DNA of 64,000 nt from an uncultured Rothia sp. (GCA_946221065.1 CAMIIO010000005.1:132710-196709), one strand, 5' to 3'. Positions 1 through 9,437 are shown, counted from the stretch's first letter. Numbers and translations are program-made. Notes: generated by a model not told the origin, from the sequence alone.

Positions 1-1067
1 GGAACAGCCATAATCGCACCCGTACCATAATCAGCCAGCACATAATCCGATGCCCAGATAGGAAGCTTCTCCCCCGTCAACGGGTTCACCGCATAACGAC
101 CAGTAAATACGCCGGTCTTTTCACGCTCCGTTGACTGGCGATCAATATCTGACAGCGCCTTAATGCTCTCGCGATAAGCCTCGAGCTCTTCTGCCTTATC
201 CTCAGCAACGATCTGTAGCGCAAGGTCAGAATCTGCAGCCACCACAAAGAACGTGGCACCATACAGAGTATCCGGACGGGTAGTAAATACGGTAATATCC
301 GTAGCTTCTTTACCGCCACCTGCTACTACATCAAAACGAACCTCGGCGCCTTCAGAACGGCCAATCCAATTCTTCTGCATAGCCAACACACGGTCAGGCC
401 AGTGTCCCTCAAGCTGCTTCATATCCGTAAGCAACTCTTCAGCATACTCAGTAATCTTGAAATACCACTGATTTAGTGCTTTCTTCGTAACAACAGAACC
501 ACAGCGCTCACACAGGCCACCCACAACCTGCTCATTCGCCAGCACCGTCTGATCCTTAGGGCACCAATTCACCATAGAGTACTTACGGTACGCAAGCCCC
601 TTCTTATAAAACTGCTGAAATAGCCACTGAGTCCAGCGATAATACTCAGGATCAGAAGTATGCAAACGTCGAGACCAATCAACCATAATTCCATAACGCT
701 TAAAAGAATTAGCCTGAGTCTCAATATTCTTATAAGTCCACTCTTTAGGGTGAGTATTGTTCTTAATCGCCGCATTTTCCGCAGGCAGACCAAAAGAATC
801 CCAACCAATAGGATGCAACACGTCAAACCCCTGCTGCTTCCAAAAACGAGCCGTCACATCCCCAATTGCAAACGCCTCAGCATGCCCCATATGAAGGTCA
901 CCGGAAGGATAAGGAAACATATCTAACACATAGCGGCGTTCTTTACCCTCCTCATCGGTAGGAGCAAAAACCTGAGTCTGCTCCCAATAGGGCTGCCACT
1001 TGGCTTCAATAGACTGAAAATCATAGGAATTTTCAGTGGAATTGGTAGGTTCTACCTCAGCTGACAC
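1..1067 (-). CDS. leuS: Leucyl-tRNA synthetase, N-terminal part (3' end outside window)
   Basis: Class I aminoacyl-tRNA synthetase that charges tRNA-Leu with leucine in the cytoplasm. About 355 N-terminal codons are present and the frame runs off the left edge of the window. I chose the GTG at 1067 because AAAGGAT lies just upstream and the protein then begins VSAEVEPTNSTENSYDFQ, followed by the family opening IEAKWQPYWEQ. The ATP-binding HIGH-type motif reads PYPSGDLHMGHAEAFA, and GWDSFGLPAENAAI follows as is typical of LeuS. A zinc-finger-like CxxC pair (WCPKDQT, CERCG) precedes the editing-domain region TTRPDTLYGATFFV. The KMSKS end is not in view. Assignment is essentially certain. Confidence 0.96.
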   Translation of the reverse strand, partial: MSAEVEPTNSTENSYDFQSIEAKWQPYWEQTQVFAPTDEEGKERRYVLDMFPYPSGDLHMGHAEAFAIGDVTARFWKQQGFDVLHPIGWDSFGLPAENAAIKNNTHPKEWTYKNIETQANSFKRYGIMVDWSRRLHTSDPEYYRWTQWLFQQFYKKGLAYRKYSMVNWCPKDQTVLANEQVVGGLCERCGSVVTKKALNQWYFKITEYAEELLTDMKQLEGHWPDRVLAMQKNWIGRSEGAEVRFDVVAGGGKEATDITVFTTRPDTLYGATFFVVAADSDLALQIVAEDKAEELEAYRESIKALSDIDRQSTEREKTGVFTGRYAVNPLTGEKLPIWASDYVLADYGTGAIMAV

Positions 1068-1248
1068 AGCGGGATATCCTTTTGTAGAGACGAATAGAAA
1101 CGATGCACCTCATTATCCACCTCAGAGGATGAACAAGAACAAGGCATAATTAATATTTAGTCTATCGCGAAAACACTGGCGGGGAAGAAAACTCTCACCA
1201 CGCGAAAAACATCCACGAAACACGCTCATAACCGCTGAAGGGAACGCA

Positions 1249-2172
1249 ATGAAACCCGCTACCGAAAAAACTTTCGAAACCGCTCCCACCAGCGTTCCCT
1301 ACGGCATCGAACAATCCCTCATGATTCGTGGCTCGCAAACCCGCTACTGGGAGTACGGCACGCTTGATGGCCCCCTACTCGTTCTCATCCACGGTTTTCG
1401 AGGCGATCACCACGGTCTACAGTACATAGCAGCACACCTACAAAAATACCGAGTCATCATTCCAGACTTACCCGGATTCGGACGCTCTGAAGAGCTTCCC
1501 CACACTACCCACAACATTCACGGCTATACTAGCTGGCTCCATGAACTACTCACACACCTCGCACCACCAGAACAAATTCACCTGATTGGACATAGCTTTG
1601 GCTCCATTATCTGTAGCCACTATTTAGCCTCCACAGGATCTCCGCTGATGGGACTTACACTCATCAACCCCATCAGCCAACCTGCCCTAGAAAGCAGCAA
1701 AAAAGCTATGAGTATCCTCGCCCAGGGGTACTACGCTGCCGGAAAAAAGCTACCAAAATCACTTGGAACAGCCCTCCTCAAGAACTCACTCATCACCCGT
1801 ATCACCAGCGAATTTATGATGAAAAATCATGATCCCCAGCTACGGGTCATAATCAACGGACAGCACCACGCTTATTTCAGTGCCTTCAGTTCCCGCACTG
1901 CGCTCGCTGAAGCCTATACCGCATCCGTTACCCATACCGCAGCAGAGTGTATTCATAACGTAAGAATTCCAGTACAAATGATTGTTGCCGAATGCGATGA
2001 TCTGGGCACCATGAAAACCCAACAAGCTATGTGGCAGGCAGTTACGCGCGGTAGATTTGATGTGATTCCGCAGGTAGGACATCTTATCCACTACGAAACA
2101 CCCGCACGCGCTGCTCACCTCATCACAGATTTTCACCAATCCCTCATCGAAGCTAAGGACATCACCGCATGA
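1249..2172 (+). CDS. Alpha/beta hydrolase
   Basis: A 307-residue alpha/beta-hydrolase-fold protein, probably cytoplasmic since no signal peptide is seen. The oxyanion-hole HG is at residues 48-49 (VLIHGFRG), the nucleophile elbow is GHSFG with Ser116, the acid is probably Asp250 or Asp251 (VAECDD), and the histidine is His277 (QVGHLIHYE). The ATG has AAGGGAA upstream. Its stop overlaps the start of the glycosyltransferase gene by ATGA, so the two are translationally coupled and may act on the same lipid or glycolipid. The substrate cannot be read from sequence. The pair sits on the plus strand between minus-strand leuS and priA. Confidence 0.85.
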   Translation: MKPATEKTFETAPTSVPYGIEQSLMIRGSQTRYWEYGTLDGPLLVLIHGFRGDHHGLQYIAAHLQKYRVIIPDLPGFGRSEELPHTTHNIHGYTSWLHELLTHLAPPEQIHLIGHSFGSIICSHYLASTGSPLMGLTLINPISQPALESSKKAMSILAQGYYAAGKKLPKSLGTALLKNSLITRITSEFMMKNHDPQLRVIINGQHHAYFSAFSSRTALAEAYTASVTHTAAECIHNVRIPVQMIVAECDDLGTMKTQQAMWQAVTRGRFDVIPQVGHLIHYETPARAAHLITDFHQSLIEAKDITA

Positions 2173-3272
2173 AGCTCCTCGTTGACGCACGCTACACCCG
2201 TATTGGATTTCACGATGGCATCAGCAGGTACACAGCTTCTCTGTTAAAAGCTCTATACGAGCTACAGCAAAACAACGATTCCCTAACTCACGATGTGCAA
2301 CTGGCAATGATTATTAGCGATGAACGTCAGCTACCTATGCTTCCCGAGCTCCCCTACATCAAGATCTGCTCTCCAACGTCCATCTTAGAGCCGCTTGCTG
2401 CCGTCATGATTAATAAATATGCTCCGGATGTGGTGTTCTCTCCCATGCAAACTATTGGTTCGTGGAGAAGAAAATTTGGTCTAATCCTCACATTGCATGA
2501 TCTGATTTATTATTCTCACCCCACACCCCCCAGCTTTTTACCGCGTCCGATTCAATGGGGTTGGCGGATATTTCACACTAGCTACACTCCCCAACGCATT
2601 CTGCTCAACCGAGCAGATGCCGTCGTAACAGTTTCTGAAACTACCCGCCGACTCATTATCAAACACAGGCTAACGCGCCGACCACTGACCGTAGTACCCA
2701 ATGCTGCCCCCGTTCAAGAAACTACCTCATCTCTTGCACCAGCTTCTCAGCCCAGTAAAGATCTCTTATACATGGGTGCTTTCTTGCCTTATAAAAATGT
2801 AGAGTTATTGATTAAAATGGCTGAACTGCTTCCCGAGTACACGCTACATTTGCTCTCAAAAATTGATCCCCGACGTCTCCACGAATTACAGAAGATTAGT
2901 GGAGATAACGTCACCTTCCATAACGGGATTAGCGATGACAAATACCGCAAATTTCTTGCGTATTCAACTGCTCTACTGACTGCAAGCCGGGATGAAGGCT
3001 ACGGCTTGCCCGTAGTAGAAGCAATGGCAGCAGGGTGCCCCGTGGTTATCAGCGACATCTCCATATTTCACGAGATTGCCCCGGGAGCTGCACACTGCTC
3101 TCCCGATGATGCGCAAGCATTTGCACAAGCCGTTCGAGAACTAGAAAAACCGGGTGCCAGAGTCCAAGCGCAGCTACAGGGGTACGAGGACGCGGCACTT
3201 TTCGACTGGCATCATTCCGCAAAGACATTACTTAAAGTCGCTAACCAGGTACATCAAAAGAAATCTCGCTAA
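2169..3272 (+). CDS. GT4-family glycosyltransferase
   Basis: A 367-residue retaining glycosyltransferase with a GT-B fold. The N-terminal domain starts MKLLVDARYTRIGFHDGISR, the first strand-loop of GT4 acceptor domains. The donor-binding domain carries YMGAFLPYKNVELLI near residue 200 and the EX7E nucleotide-sugar motif EGYGLPVVEAMAAGCPVV near residues 276-293. It is translationally coupled to the upstream hydrolase by an ATGA overlap and converges on priA with a four-base overlap of the two stops. The acceptor is unknown; a mannosyl or other sugar transfer to a cell-envelope lipid or polysaccharide is an inference from family and neighbour only. Confidence 0.85.
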   Translation: MKLLVDARYTRIGFHDGISRYTASLLKALYELQQNNDSLTHDVQLAMIISDERQLPMLPELPYIKICSPTSILEPLAAVMINKYAPDVVFSPMQTIGSWRRKFGLILTLHDLIYYSHPTPPSFLPRPIQWGWRIFHTSYTPQRILLNRADAVVTVSETTRRLIIKHRLTRRPLTVVPNAAPVQETTSSLAPASQPSKDLLYMGAFLPYKNVELLIKMAELLPEYTLHLLSKIDPRRLHELQKISGDNVTFHNGISDDKYRKFLAYSTALLTASRDEGYGLPVVEAMAAGCPVVISDISIFHEIAPGAAHCSPDDAQAFAQAVRELEKPGARVQAQLQGYEDAALFDWHHSAKTLLKVANQVHQKKSR

Positions 3273-5338
3273 AGGATATCTAACCCATCCACCCGAATAT
3301 TGACGACCTGTTCTTTAAGCGCTGCCGCAGAAGCACGAGTCACTCGGAGCTCGTGGGTAACAGAAGGCCCCAGCGAATAGCTAAAAAATAAGATCATTTG
3401 CCACGCAGAGTTTTCTTCAGCTATCTCCCAGTCACTACCAACCTTTACCGGCCCGCGCACAATAACCTCAGGAGGTAGGTTCAGCCGGCGAATAAAATTA
3501 CTCACTGCGTGTTCTGCTCCCGTAATTGAAGCAGTACGAGCTGCAGGAGGTAGCTGAAGCTCAGCTCTCTCTTCAAGCTCCCACAAAGCAAAACGTACGG
3601 AATCCCAGCGAATTAAGGCCTCGACGGCCCTTGAACCGGCAGAAGTAACGATGACGCGACCTCCCCGCTTAGCAGAACGACATAAAGAAGCTGCGTTCAG
3701 CCACTTACGAAGCGCAGCTTCAGGAGCGCGCAAGGAATCCCGTCGTATCATTTGCTCAGCATCGAGTAAAATCACTGCCGCATATCCACCTTCTGCAACA
3801 GGTTCCGCACCAGGAGTTGCAACAAATAACACAGAATCAGAAGAAACGTCACTTAAAACATGCTCTCCGCTGGAAGATACCACTGGCACCCCGGGAAAAG
3901 CCTTGCCCAATTCTTCGGCTGTACGTAAAGCACCGGCTGAAGCAGTTCGCCATCTCAAGTAACCGCATTCACTGCATTGCCAGTGGCTTATTAGTTTCCC
4001 ACACCAACCACAAGCTGGATGAGTAGCTGCATCTCCCAACCCCAAAGGTCCTCTACACTCGATACAGCGCGCAGGCATTCTACAGCGCTGACAAGAAAAA
4101 GTAGGGATGTACCCGCTTCTAGCAACTTGAATCAGCACAGGGCCCTGCGTCAAAGCCTCCCGTACTGCACGAAAAGCAAGATGAGGAATCCGAGCTACAG
4201 CAGCTAGCGGATCTCTCGCTAACTCAAAATCATCTCCCGTGCTCATTACCCGCGGAGTCAGCTCGCGTACTAATACTCGCGGCGCACTCAAAAAAGTTGC
4301 CCACCGACTCCTTACCAGCCGCGCAGCTTCACTGCTCAGACTATACGAAGCAAAAAGAGCCGCTGCATCGTGCGCAGTAGCGCGGAGCAATAGTACATCA
4401 CGGGCATGACAATACGGAGCGCGTTGTTCTAAAAGATTTACATCGCCATCGTCCCAACACAAAACCAGCCCTAAATTCATCACTGGAGTGTAGGCAGCTG
4501 CACGAGTTCCAATGACGAGAGACACCTCACCAAACCTGGCTCGAAGATACGAGCGATAGCGGACGCTGGGCTTATCGTGCGACGTCAAACGAACAAAACT
4601 CTCACGATTACATCGCTTCAGCAGAGCACGCTCCAGACGTTCAACCGACTTCACATCGGGAACCACCGCAATAGCTGAAAAACCTTGTGCTGCGCTCCGC
4701 AACATCGCTACCGCAAAAAGATCCTCCCAGGAACCATGTTCATCCGCAGGAAGAACCGTCATGACAGCTCGCGTTGCAGCCCCGACCTCAAGATCTGCAA
4801 GAAACTCAGTGCCACCGTCATAATGAACAAACCCAGCAACATCATCGTCGCTTACTACCTCAGGTAGCTGGTGTTGAATCTGATGGTCGGCATATTCTTT
4901 GTCTGCAGACGCCACACGAGCAGGAACCGCTAAACGCAAAACATTCGAAGCAAGGTTAGCGTAGCGATCAGCCAGAGCTTCAGCTAACTCAAAAAGCTCT
5001 TCAGGAACTGCAGAGACCGGTGAGATGACATCCTCAAGAAACTTCATGTTTCCCGTAAATCTAGAGCGCTCTACGCGTGCCCTAATGTAGCCGGTAAGCT
5101 TCTGCTCACCGAACGCTACCCGGACGCGCACTCCCACCTGGGCGCGCTCTGCAAGCTCTACAGGAACTAAATAATCAAAAAGACGGTCAAGATGCGGAAT
5201 CTCGGATTCAAGTAAAACCTGAGCCACAGGCAGCTCTTCTGCCGCAACCATACCTACGCTTTTCAAAGATTCTTCCAAGGCAGAAGTCCCCGCAAACAAA
5301 TCAGTTTGCAGGGACTCGGCATCAGAAAAATCAGTCAT
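3269..5338 (-). CDS. priA: PriA-family primosomal protein, probably without helicase activity
   Basis: A 689-residue PriA homologue for replication restart. The N-terminal 3'-DNA-binding domain is present (AQVLLESEIPHLDRLFDYLV, residues about 39-58). The zinc-binding region has four CxxC pairs near residues 410-460 (SCQRC, RCIEC, ACGWC, QCSEC). Where E. coli PriA has a Walker A P-loop, this protein has only a degenerate TVLPADEHGSWEDL, and the DEEH box position reads CWDDGD. Loss of helicase motifs is a known feature of actinobacterial PriA, so the likely role is structural loading at forks rather than unwinding. It follows metK by nine bases and probably shares its transcript. Confidence 0.9.
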   Translation of the reverse strand: MTDFSDAESLQTDLFAGTSALEESLKSVGMVAAEELPVAQVLLESEIPHLDRLFDYLVPVELAERAQVGVRVRVAFGEQKLTGYIRARVERSRFTGNMKFLEDVISPVSAVPEELFELAEALADRYANLASNVLRLAVPARVASADKEYADHQIQHQLPEVVSDDDVAGFVHYDGGTEFLADLEVGAATRAVMTVLPADEHGSWEDLFAVAMLRSAAQGFSAIAVVPDVKSVERLERALLKRCNRESFVRLTSHDKPSVRYRSYLRARFGEVSLVIGTRAAAYTPVMNLGLVLCWDDGDVNLLEQRAPYCHARDVLLLRATAHDAAALFASYSLSSEAARLVRSRWATFLSAPRVLVRELTPRVMSTGDDFELARDPLAAVARIPHLAFRAVREALTQGPVLIQVARSGYIPTFSCQRCRMPARCIECRGPLGLGDAATHPACGWCGKLISHWQCSECGYLRWRTASAGALRTAEELGKAFPGVPVVSSSGEHVLSDVSSDSVLFVATPGAEPVAEGGYAAVILLDAEQMIRRDSLRAPEAALRKWLNAASLCRSAKRGGRVIVTSAGSRAVEALIRWDSVRFALWELEERAELQLPPAARTASITGAEHAVSNFIRRLNLPPEVIVRGPVKVGSDWEIAEENSAWQMILFFSYSLGPSVTHELRVTRASAAALKEQVVNIRVDGLDIL

Positions 5339-5347
5339 GGAACCATT

Positions 5348-6553
5348 TTAGCGGTTGATTACAGCTAACAAATCGTCAATGCGATTAGTCTGCTCCCAGG
5401 TGAAGTCAGCGTCCTCACGACCAAAGTGACCATTTGCAGCGGTCTTTGCGTAAATAGGACGACGCAAATCTAAATCACGAATAATAGCAAGCGGACGAAG
5501 ATCAAAAACCTCACGAATAGCTTGCTCAATCTTCCAGGGATCGACCTTTTCGGTTCCAAAAGTCTCCACGTACAGGCCTACGGGAGCTGCCTGGCCAATA
5601 GCGTACGCAATCTGTACCTCCACACGGTCAGCTAAACCGGCAGCAACCACATTCTTGGCAACCCAGCGCATCGCATATGCCGCCGAACGGTCCACCTTAG
5701 AAGGATCTTTACCTGAGAAAGCTCCGCCACCATGGCGAGCAAAACCACCGTAGGTATCCACAATAATTTTACGACCGGTCAAACCAGCGTCTCCCACAGG
5801 ACCGCCCTGGACGAACTGCCCCGCAGGATTAATAATAAATTTAGTGTTCGATATGTCTAAGTCTGTATGCTCTAGTACTGGCGAAATAACATGTTCTCGG
5901 ATATCCGTATCCAACTGGGCTAAATCGTAACCTCGAACATGTTGGGTGGACACCACCACAGTATCCACCGATACTGGACGATTGCCATCGTAGCCCAAAG
6001 TAACCTGGGTTTTACCGTCGGGTCGAAGAACGGTTAGCACGCCCGACTTACGAACATCCGTTAACTGCTCAGACAAGCGATGCGCAAGCCAAATAGGAGC
6101 CGGCATCAATACATTAGTTTCATTAGAAGCGTAGCCAAACATAATGCCCTGATCGCCAGCTCCCTGACGGTCAAGTTCATCTGAAGAGCCATGACGAGCT
6201 TCCAAGGAATTATAGACACCAGAATTAATATCCGGAGACTGTTCGCCAATAGATACGGACACGCCACAGAACTCACCATCAAAACCGTGAGTTGAAGAGT
6301 TATAGCCAATATCTAAAATAGTTTGACGGACGATTGAGGGAATCTCCACATACGCGTTGGTGGTAACCTCACCAGCAACATGCACCTGACCGGTAGTCAC
6401 CATAGTCTCTACGGCAACGTTAGAAGAAGGATCCTTATCCAACAAGGCATCCAAAATAGAATCAGAAATCTGATCACAGATTTTATCCGGGTGACCTTCG
6501 GTCACAGATTCACTGGTAAACAAACGTAGATGAGAAGAATTAGAAGAAGTCAC
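5348..6553 (-). CDS. metK: S-adenosylmethionine synthetase
   Basis: Makes S-adenosylmethionine from methionine and ATP. At 401 residues it has the usual length. Signature regions are the N-terminal TEGHPDKICDQISDSILD, with catalytic His and Asp, the hexapeptide-type GDQGIMFGYA, and the P-loop-like GGGAFSGKDPSKVDRSAAY. The gene lies 16 bases downstream of coaBC and 9 bases upstream of priA, so co-transcription is likely. I see no SAM-responsive leader; it appears to be expressed as an internal operon gene. Confidence 0.97.
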   Translation of the reverse strand: MTSSNSSHLRLFTSESVTEGHPDKICDQISDSILDALLDKDPSSNVAVETMVTTGQVHVAGEVTTNAYVEIPSIVRQTILDIGYNSSTHGFDGEFCGVSVSIGEQSPDINSGVYNSLEARHGSSDELDRQGAGDQGIMFGYASNETNVLMPAPIWLAHRLSEQLTDVRKSGVLTVLRPDGKTQVTLGYDGNRPVSVDTVVVSTQHVRGYDLAQLDTDIREHVISPVLEHTDLDISNTKFIINPAGQFVQGGPVGDAGLTGRKIIVDTYGGFARHGGGAFSGKDPSKVDRSAAYAMRWVAKNVVAAGLADRVEVQIAYAIGQAAPVGLYVETFGTEKVDPWKIEQAIREVFDLRPLAIIRDLDLRRPIYAKTAANGHFGREDADFTWEQTNRIDDLLAVINR

Positions 6554-6569
6554 GTAACTACTTTACTGG

Positions 6570-7820
6570 TTAAGAAGGGGATTGAGAAAGAGCTACAGAG
6601 TTATGAAGTAGCTCAGTAATTTGTTGCAATAGAACGTAAGAAACGTCATCTTTAGTTCCCGAAGTTTCCACTGCCTCATCAGAAAAACGGTTAAGAATCA
6701 TCAAAGAATTATCGTCTGTTCCAAACCCTTGAGACAGCCCCACCGCGTTGACGGCGAGTAGATCGCACCCCTTTCGCCGAAGCTTGGCCTGTCCAAGCTC
6801 TACCACAGAAGAATCTGCTGACCCAGTTTCCGCGGCAAAACCTACGATGACGCGCGGGCCTGCGGTAATTCCCTGTTCACGATTGACTACAACACTGCGC
6901 AAAATATCAGGATTGCGCACCAGCTTAATAACGGGAGCTTCTTGAGAATCATCAGATTTCTTAATCTTAAATTCTTCATAATTTTGAGGTCTAAAGTCAG
7001 CTACTGCCGCCGCCATAATCAACACGTCAGTATCTTGGACTTCACGCTCTACCGCTTCTTCTAGCTCACGGGCAGAAGAAACGCTAACTACCTCAACATC
7101 CTCAGGGGTTTCCACCTCGAGGTGAGCTGCAATTAACGTTACTCTTGCTCCGAAGGCGCAAGCAGCGCGAACCAAAGCAACGCCCTGTTTACCGGAGGAG
7201 CGATTACCTAAATAACGCACTGGATCTAGCGGTTCACGCGTACCGCCAGCCGTAATGACTATGCGTACACCCGCTAAAGAATGTTCATGAGGTTTCTCCA
7301 TCAGTATCTGCTGCGTAGCCTCAAAAATCTCTTCCGGCTCAGGCATTCGTCCCACACCGGAATCGGGACCTGTTAACCGCCCCACCGCGGGTTCGATAAT
7401 GTGATAACCAAACTTACGTAAAGTCTGCACATTTTCTTGAGTTGCCGGATGGTCCCACATCTGTGTATGCATGGCAGGAGCTAAAACCACTGGAGCGTGC
7501 GTGGTTAAAACCGTTGCACTTAGTAAATCATTAGCGCGTCCGGCTGCCAGGCGAGACATTAAATCAGCAGTAGCAGGAGCAATAATTACTGCGTCTGCTT
7601 CTTCAGCCTGACGGACGTGGTTCACCTCAGGGACGTGGTCAAACACTGAGGTTGACACCGGATTGCCGCTTAACGCCTCAAAAGTAGGGCGACCGACAAA
7701 CTCAAGTGCGCTTGGGGTAGGCATCGCGACGACGTCGTGCCCCGCTTTAGAAAAGAGACGAAGGAGCACCGTGGCCTTATAAGCCGCGATGCCCCCGCCA
7801 ATACCGACTACAATACGCAT
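6570..7820 (-). CDS. coaBC: Bifunctional phosphopantothenoylcysteine decarboxylase / phosphopantothenate-cysteine ligase
   Basis: Catalyses two consecutive steps of coenzyme A synthesis. The N-terminal half is the FMN-dependent decarboxylase CoaC: VGIGGGIAAYKA at the start, catalytic His in VNHVRQAEEAD, and LAPAMHTQMW where most homologues have PAMN. The C-terminal half is CoaB ligase with GGTREPLDPVRYLGNRSSGK near residue 195 and AAAVADFRP. The flap segment reads TGPDSGVGRMPEP with no cysteine, which differs from E. coli; I recall similar replacements in actinobacteria but cannot confirm this here. 416 residues is normal. It sits between rpoZ and metK on one transcript. Confidence 0.96.
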   Translation of the reverse strand: MRIVVGIGGGIAAYKATVLLRLFSKAGHDVVAMPTPSALEFVGRPTFEALSGNPVSTSVFDHVPEVNHVRQAEEADAVIIAPATADLMSRLAAGRANDLLSATVLTTHAPVVLAPAMHTQMWDHPATQENVQTLRKFGYHIIEPAVGRLTGPDSGVGRMPEPEEIFEATQQILMEKPHEHSLAGVRIVITAGGTREPLDPVRYLGNRSSGKQGVALVRAACAFGARVTLIAAHLEVETPEDVEVVSVSSARELEEAVEREVQDTDVLIMAAAVADFRPQNYEEFKIKKSDDSQEAPVIKLVRNPDILRSVVVNREQGITAGPRVIVGFAAETGSADSSVVELGQAKLRRKGCDLLAVNAVGLSQGFGTDDNSLMILNRFSDEAVETSGTKDDVSYVLLQQITELLHNSVALSQSPS

Positions 7821-7845
7821 AAAGCGCTTTCTCTAAACAGTTAAA

Positions 7846-8241
7846 TTAGTTGGACTGCTCAACGGTAGGATCAATATATTCCTCCGCAGATTCATCAACG
7901 TATTCCTCTACATAAAAATCACCAGAGAGGAAGGCAGAAGGCTCATTTTCGGGGATCAAATCACCGTTCTCGTCAAACTTACCATCAACAATATGTTTTG
8001 CCTGAATCAGGCCGGCATCAATCTCGCGCATAGCCACAGATAGCGACTTTTCATTTGGTTCGCTATCAACCAAAGGTCCAACATGGTCAAATAGGTTGTC
8101 ATGCAACTGAGAGTAGTACGCGTTGATTTGGCGAGCACGACGAGCACCAAAAATCACCAAACCGTACTTCGACTCAGCCTTAGCAATGAGGGCGTCTGCG
8201 CTGGGGTTGATGATTCCTTCTTCATTGTGTGCGTTTGCCAC
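7846..8241 (-). CDS. rpoZ: DNA-directed RNA polymerase omega subunit
   Basis: Small RNA polymerase subunit that helps assemble beta-prime. I place the start at the GTG at 8241, giving 131 residues beginning VANAHNEEGIINPSADALI, because GGAG lies five bases upstream and the family homology begins there; an in-frame ATG 87 bases further upstream would add a hydrophobic unrelated stretch. Core motif: SKYGLVIFGARRARQINAYY. The C-terminus has a long acidic tail (VEEYVDESAEEYIDPTVEQ), making it longer than typical omegas of 80-110 residues. The usual gmk-rpoZ-coaBC-metK order supports the call. A terminator-like repeat separates it from gmk. Confidence 0.93.
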   Translation of the reverse strand: MANAHNEEGIINPSADALIAKAESKYGLVIFGARRARQINAYYSQLHDNLFDHVGPLVDSEPNEKSLSVAMREIDAGLIQAKHIVDGKFDENGDLIPENEPSAFLSGDFYVEEYVDESAEEYIDPTVEQSN

Positions 8242-8336
8242 GAATACTCCAATAGAAATTGATCGCTTGCAAGAGATGAGGCTCTTACATAATACAAATA
8301 GCAAGTATAGCCAAAAAGCTCGATACATGCAGAAAA

Positions 8337-8408
8337 ATTCCTCCCGAGGTGTGCGCTAAATTTTCTTTAGCTACACGTCCCTTGCAAAAGCATGAGCTCG
8401 GGAGGAAT
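8337..8408 (-). terminator. Long-loop intrinsic terminator after gmk
   Basis: On the minus strand ATTCCTCCCGAG (8408-8397) pairs perfectly with CTCGGGAGGAAT (8348-8337), followed by a T run. The 48-base interval contains a smaller hairpin GCTAAA-TTTTC-TTTAGC. It lies 15 bases past the gmk stop and upstream of rpoZ. A terminator is the simplest reading; the wide loop is unusual, so an attenuator or RNA-processing element before rpoZ is possible. Confidence 0.55.
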
Positions 8409-8422
8409 ACAGAAGCTAAGGT

Positions 8423-8995
8423 TTATAAAGCCTTTTTAGCTCCCATCAGTTCAATGATTTCTTCGGCAGCTCGCTCCACAGTGTCGTTGACTACAGTGTG
8501 ATCGAACTCAGGCTCAGCTTCAAGTTCGATCTTGGCAGTCTCTAAACGCTGCGCCTGCTCTTCTTCGGATTCTGTACCGCGACCAGTCAGACGACTCACT
8601 AATTCATCCCAGCTGGGAGGAGCCAAGAAAATGAGATTAGCTTCCGGCATCGAGTTACGAATCTGTCGGGCACCCTGAAGGTCCACTTCAACCAAAATAT
8701 GGGCGCCTTTTTCAAGGGCGCGCTCAATCTGGTTGCGCATTGTTCCGTAGCGATAAGAATTATGAACCAGTGCCCATTCGAGCATTTGACGGTTCTTCAC
8801 CATCGAATCAAATTCTTCATCAGAAACAAAATAGTAATGCACCCCTTCTTCCTCACCTGGGCGAGGGTCACGAGTGGTGGCTGAGACAGAGAATTTTACG
8901 TGCGGATAGTGTTCCCGGATGTATTCCGAAACCGAACCCTTACCTACCGCCGTAGGTCCTGCCAGTACCGTCAGCTGAGTCTTCTGGTCAGTCAC
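8423..8995 (-). CDS. gmk: Guanylate kinase
   Basis: Phosphorylates GMP to GDP with ATP. 190 residues. The P-loop is AGPTAVGKGSVSEY at residues 12-25; the GMP-binding segment SATTRDPRPGEEEGVHYYF follows near residue 38, and LVEVDLQGARQIR near residue 100 is the classic family motif. The gene begins 11 bases after the mihF stop, a gene pair conserved in actinobacteria, so both are probably made from the promoter upstream of mihF. Confidence 0.97.
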   Translation of the reverse strand: MTDQKTQLTVLAGPTAVGKGSVSEYIREHYPHVKFSVSATTRDPRPGEEEGVHYYFVSDEEFDSMVKNRQMLEWALVHNSYRYGTMRNQIERALEKGAHILVEVDLQGARQIRNSMPEANLIFLAPPSWDELVSRLTGRGTESEEEQAQRLETAKIELEAEPEFDHTVVNDTVERAAEEIIELMGAKKAL

Positions 8996-9006
8996 TTGAA
9001 ACCACC

Positions 9007-9321
9007 TTAGTGTTCGAGGTATTCGATAAGTGCTCGTCGCTGGTGAATACCTAAACCGCGAAGCCGGCGCGACGAGGCAATATTAAGTTCTTTCAGAATT
9101 GCTTCGGCTCGTACCTCGCCAATGCTCGGAAGAGCCATCAGTAAATCTGTTACTTTCAGTCTACTCACAGCTTCATCAGAATCGGCGCGAGTTAACACTT
9201 GTGAAATGGTTATTTTTCCATTTTTTAGTGAATCTTTGACTTCAGCGCGAGTACTGCGGGCAAGTTTTGCTTTTTCGCGGGCTGCAGCGCGTTCAGTTTC
9301 GGTCAGTGGGCGCAATGCCAT
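9007..9321 (-). CDS. mihF: Actinobacterial integration host factor (mIHF)
   Basis: A 104-residue nucleoid-associated DNA-binding protein of the mycobacterial IHF family, unrelated in fold to HU/IHF of E. coli. It begins MALRPLTETERAAAREKA and has a helix-two-turn-helix-like C-terminal region with LLMALPSIGEVRAEAIL and SSRRLRGLGIHQRRAL, matching this family. It helps compact the chromosome and support phage-type integration. AAGGGGA lies upstream of the ATG. It stands directly before gmk, the conserved arrangement. Confidence 0.93.
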   Translation of the reverse strand: MALRPLTETERAAAREKAKLARSTRAEVKDSLKNGKITISQVLTRADSDEAVSRLKVTDLLMALPSIGEVRAEAILKELNIASSRRLRGLGIHQRRALIEYLEH

Positions 9322-9437
9322 GATGGATTCCCCTTAATAAAAGTTTGCGAAGTGAAAATTGAGTAAATTTGGTGCGAACCAAAACCGAACGAATATGGCT
9401 CGCACCCCGAAGGGCACGAGCTACACCGTTTTCGGTT

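Noticed and set aside
5339..6569. SAM riboswitch for metK
   Set aside because: Only 16 bases separate coaBC from metK and no aptamer-like sequence is present.
8242..8328. Extended N-terminus for RNA polymerase omega starting at an ATG at 8328
   Set aside because: The extra residues are hydrophobic and unlike the family, and a GTG with a good GGAG site lies at 8241 where homology begins.
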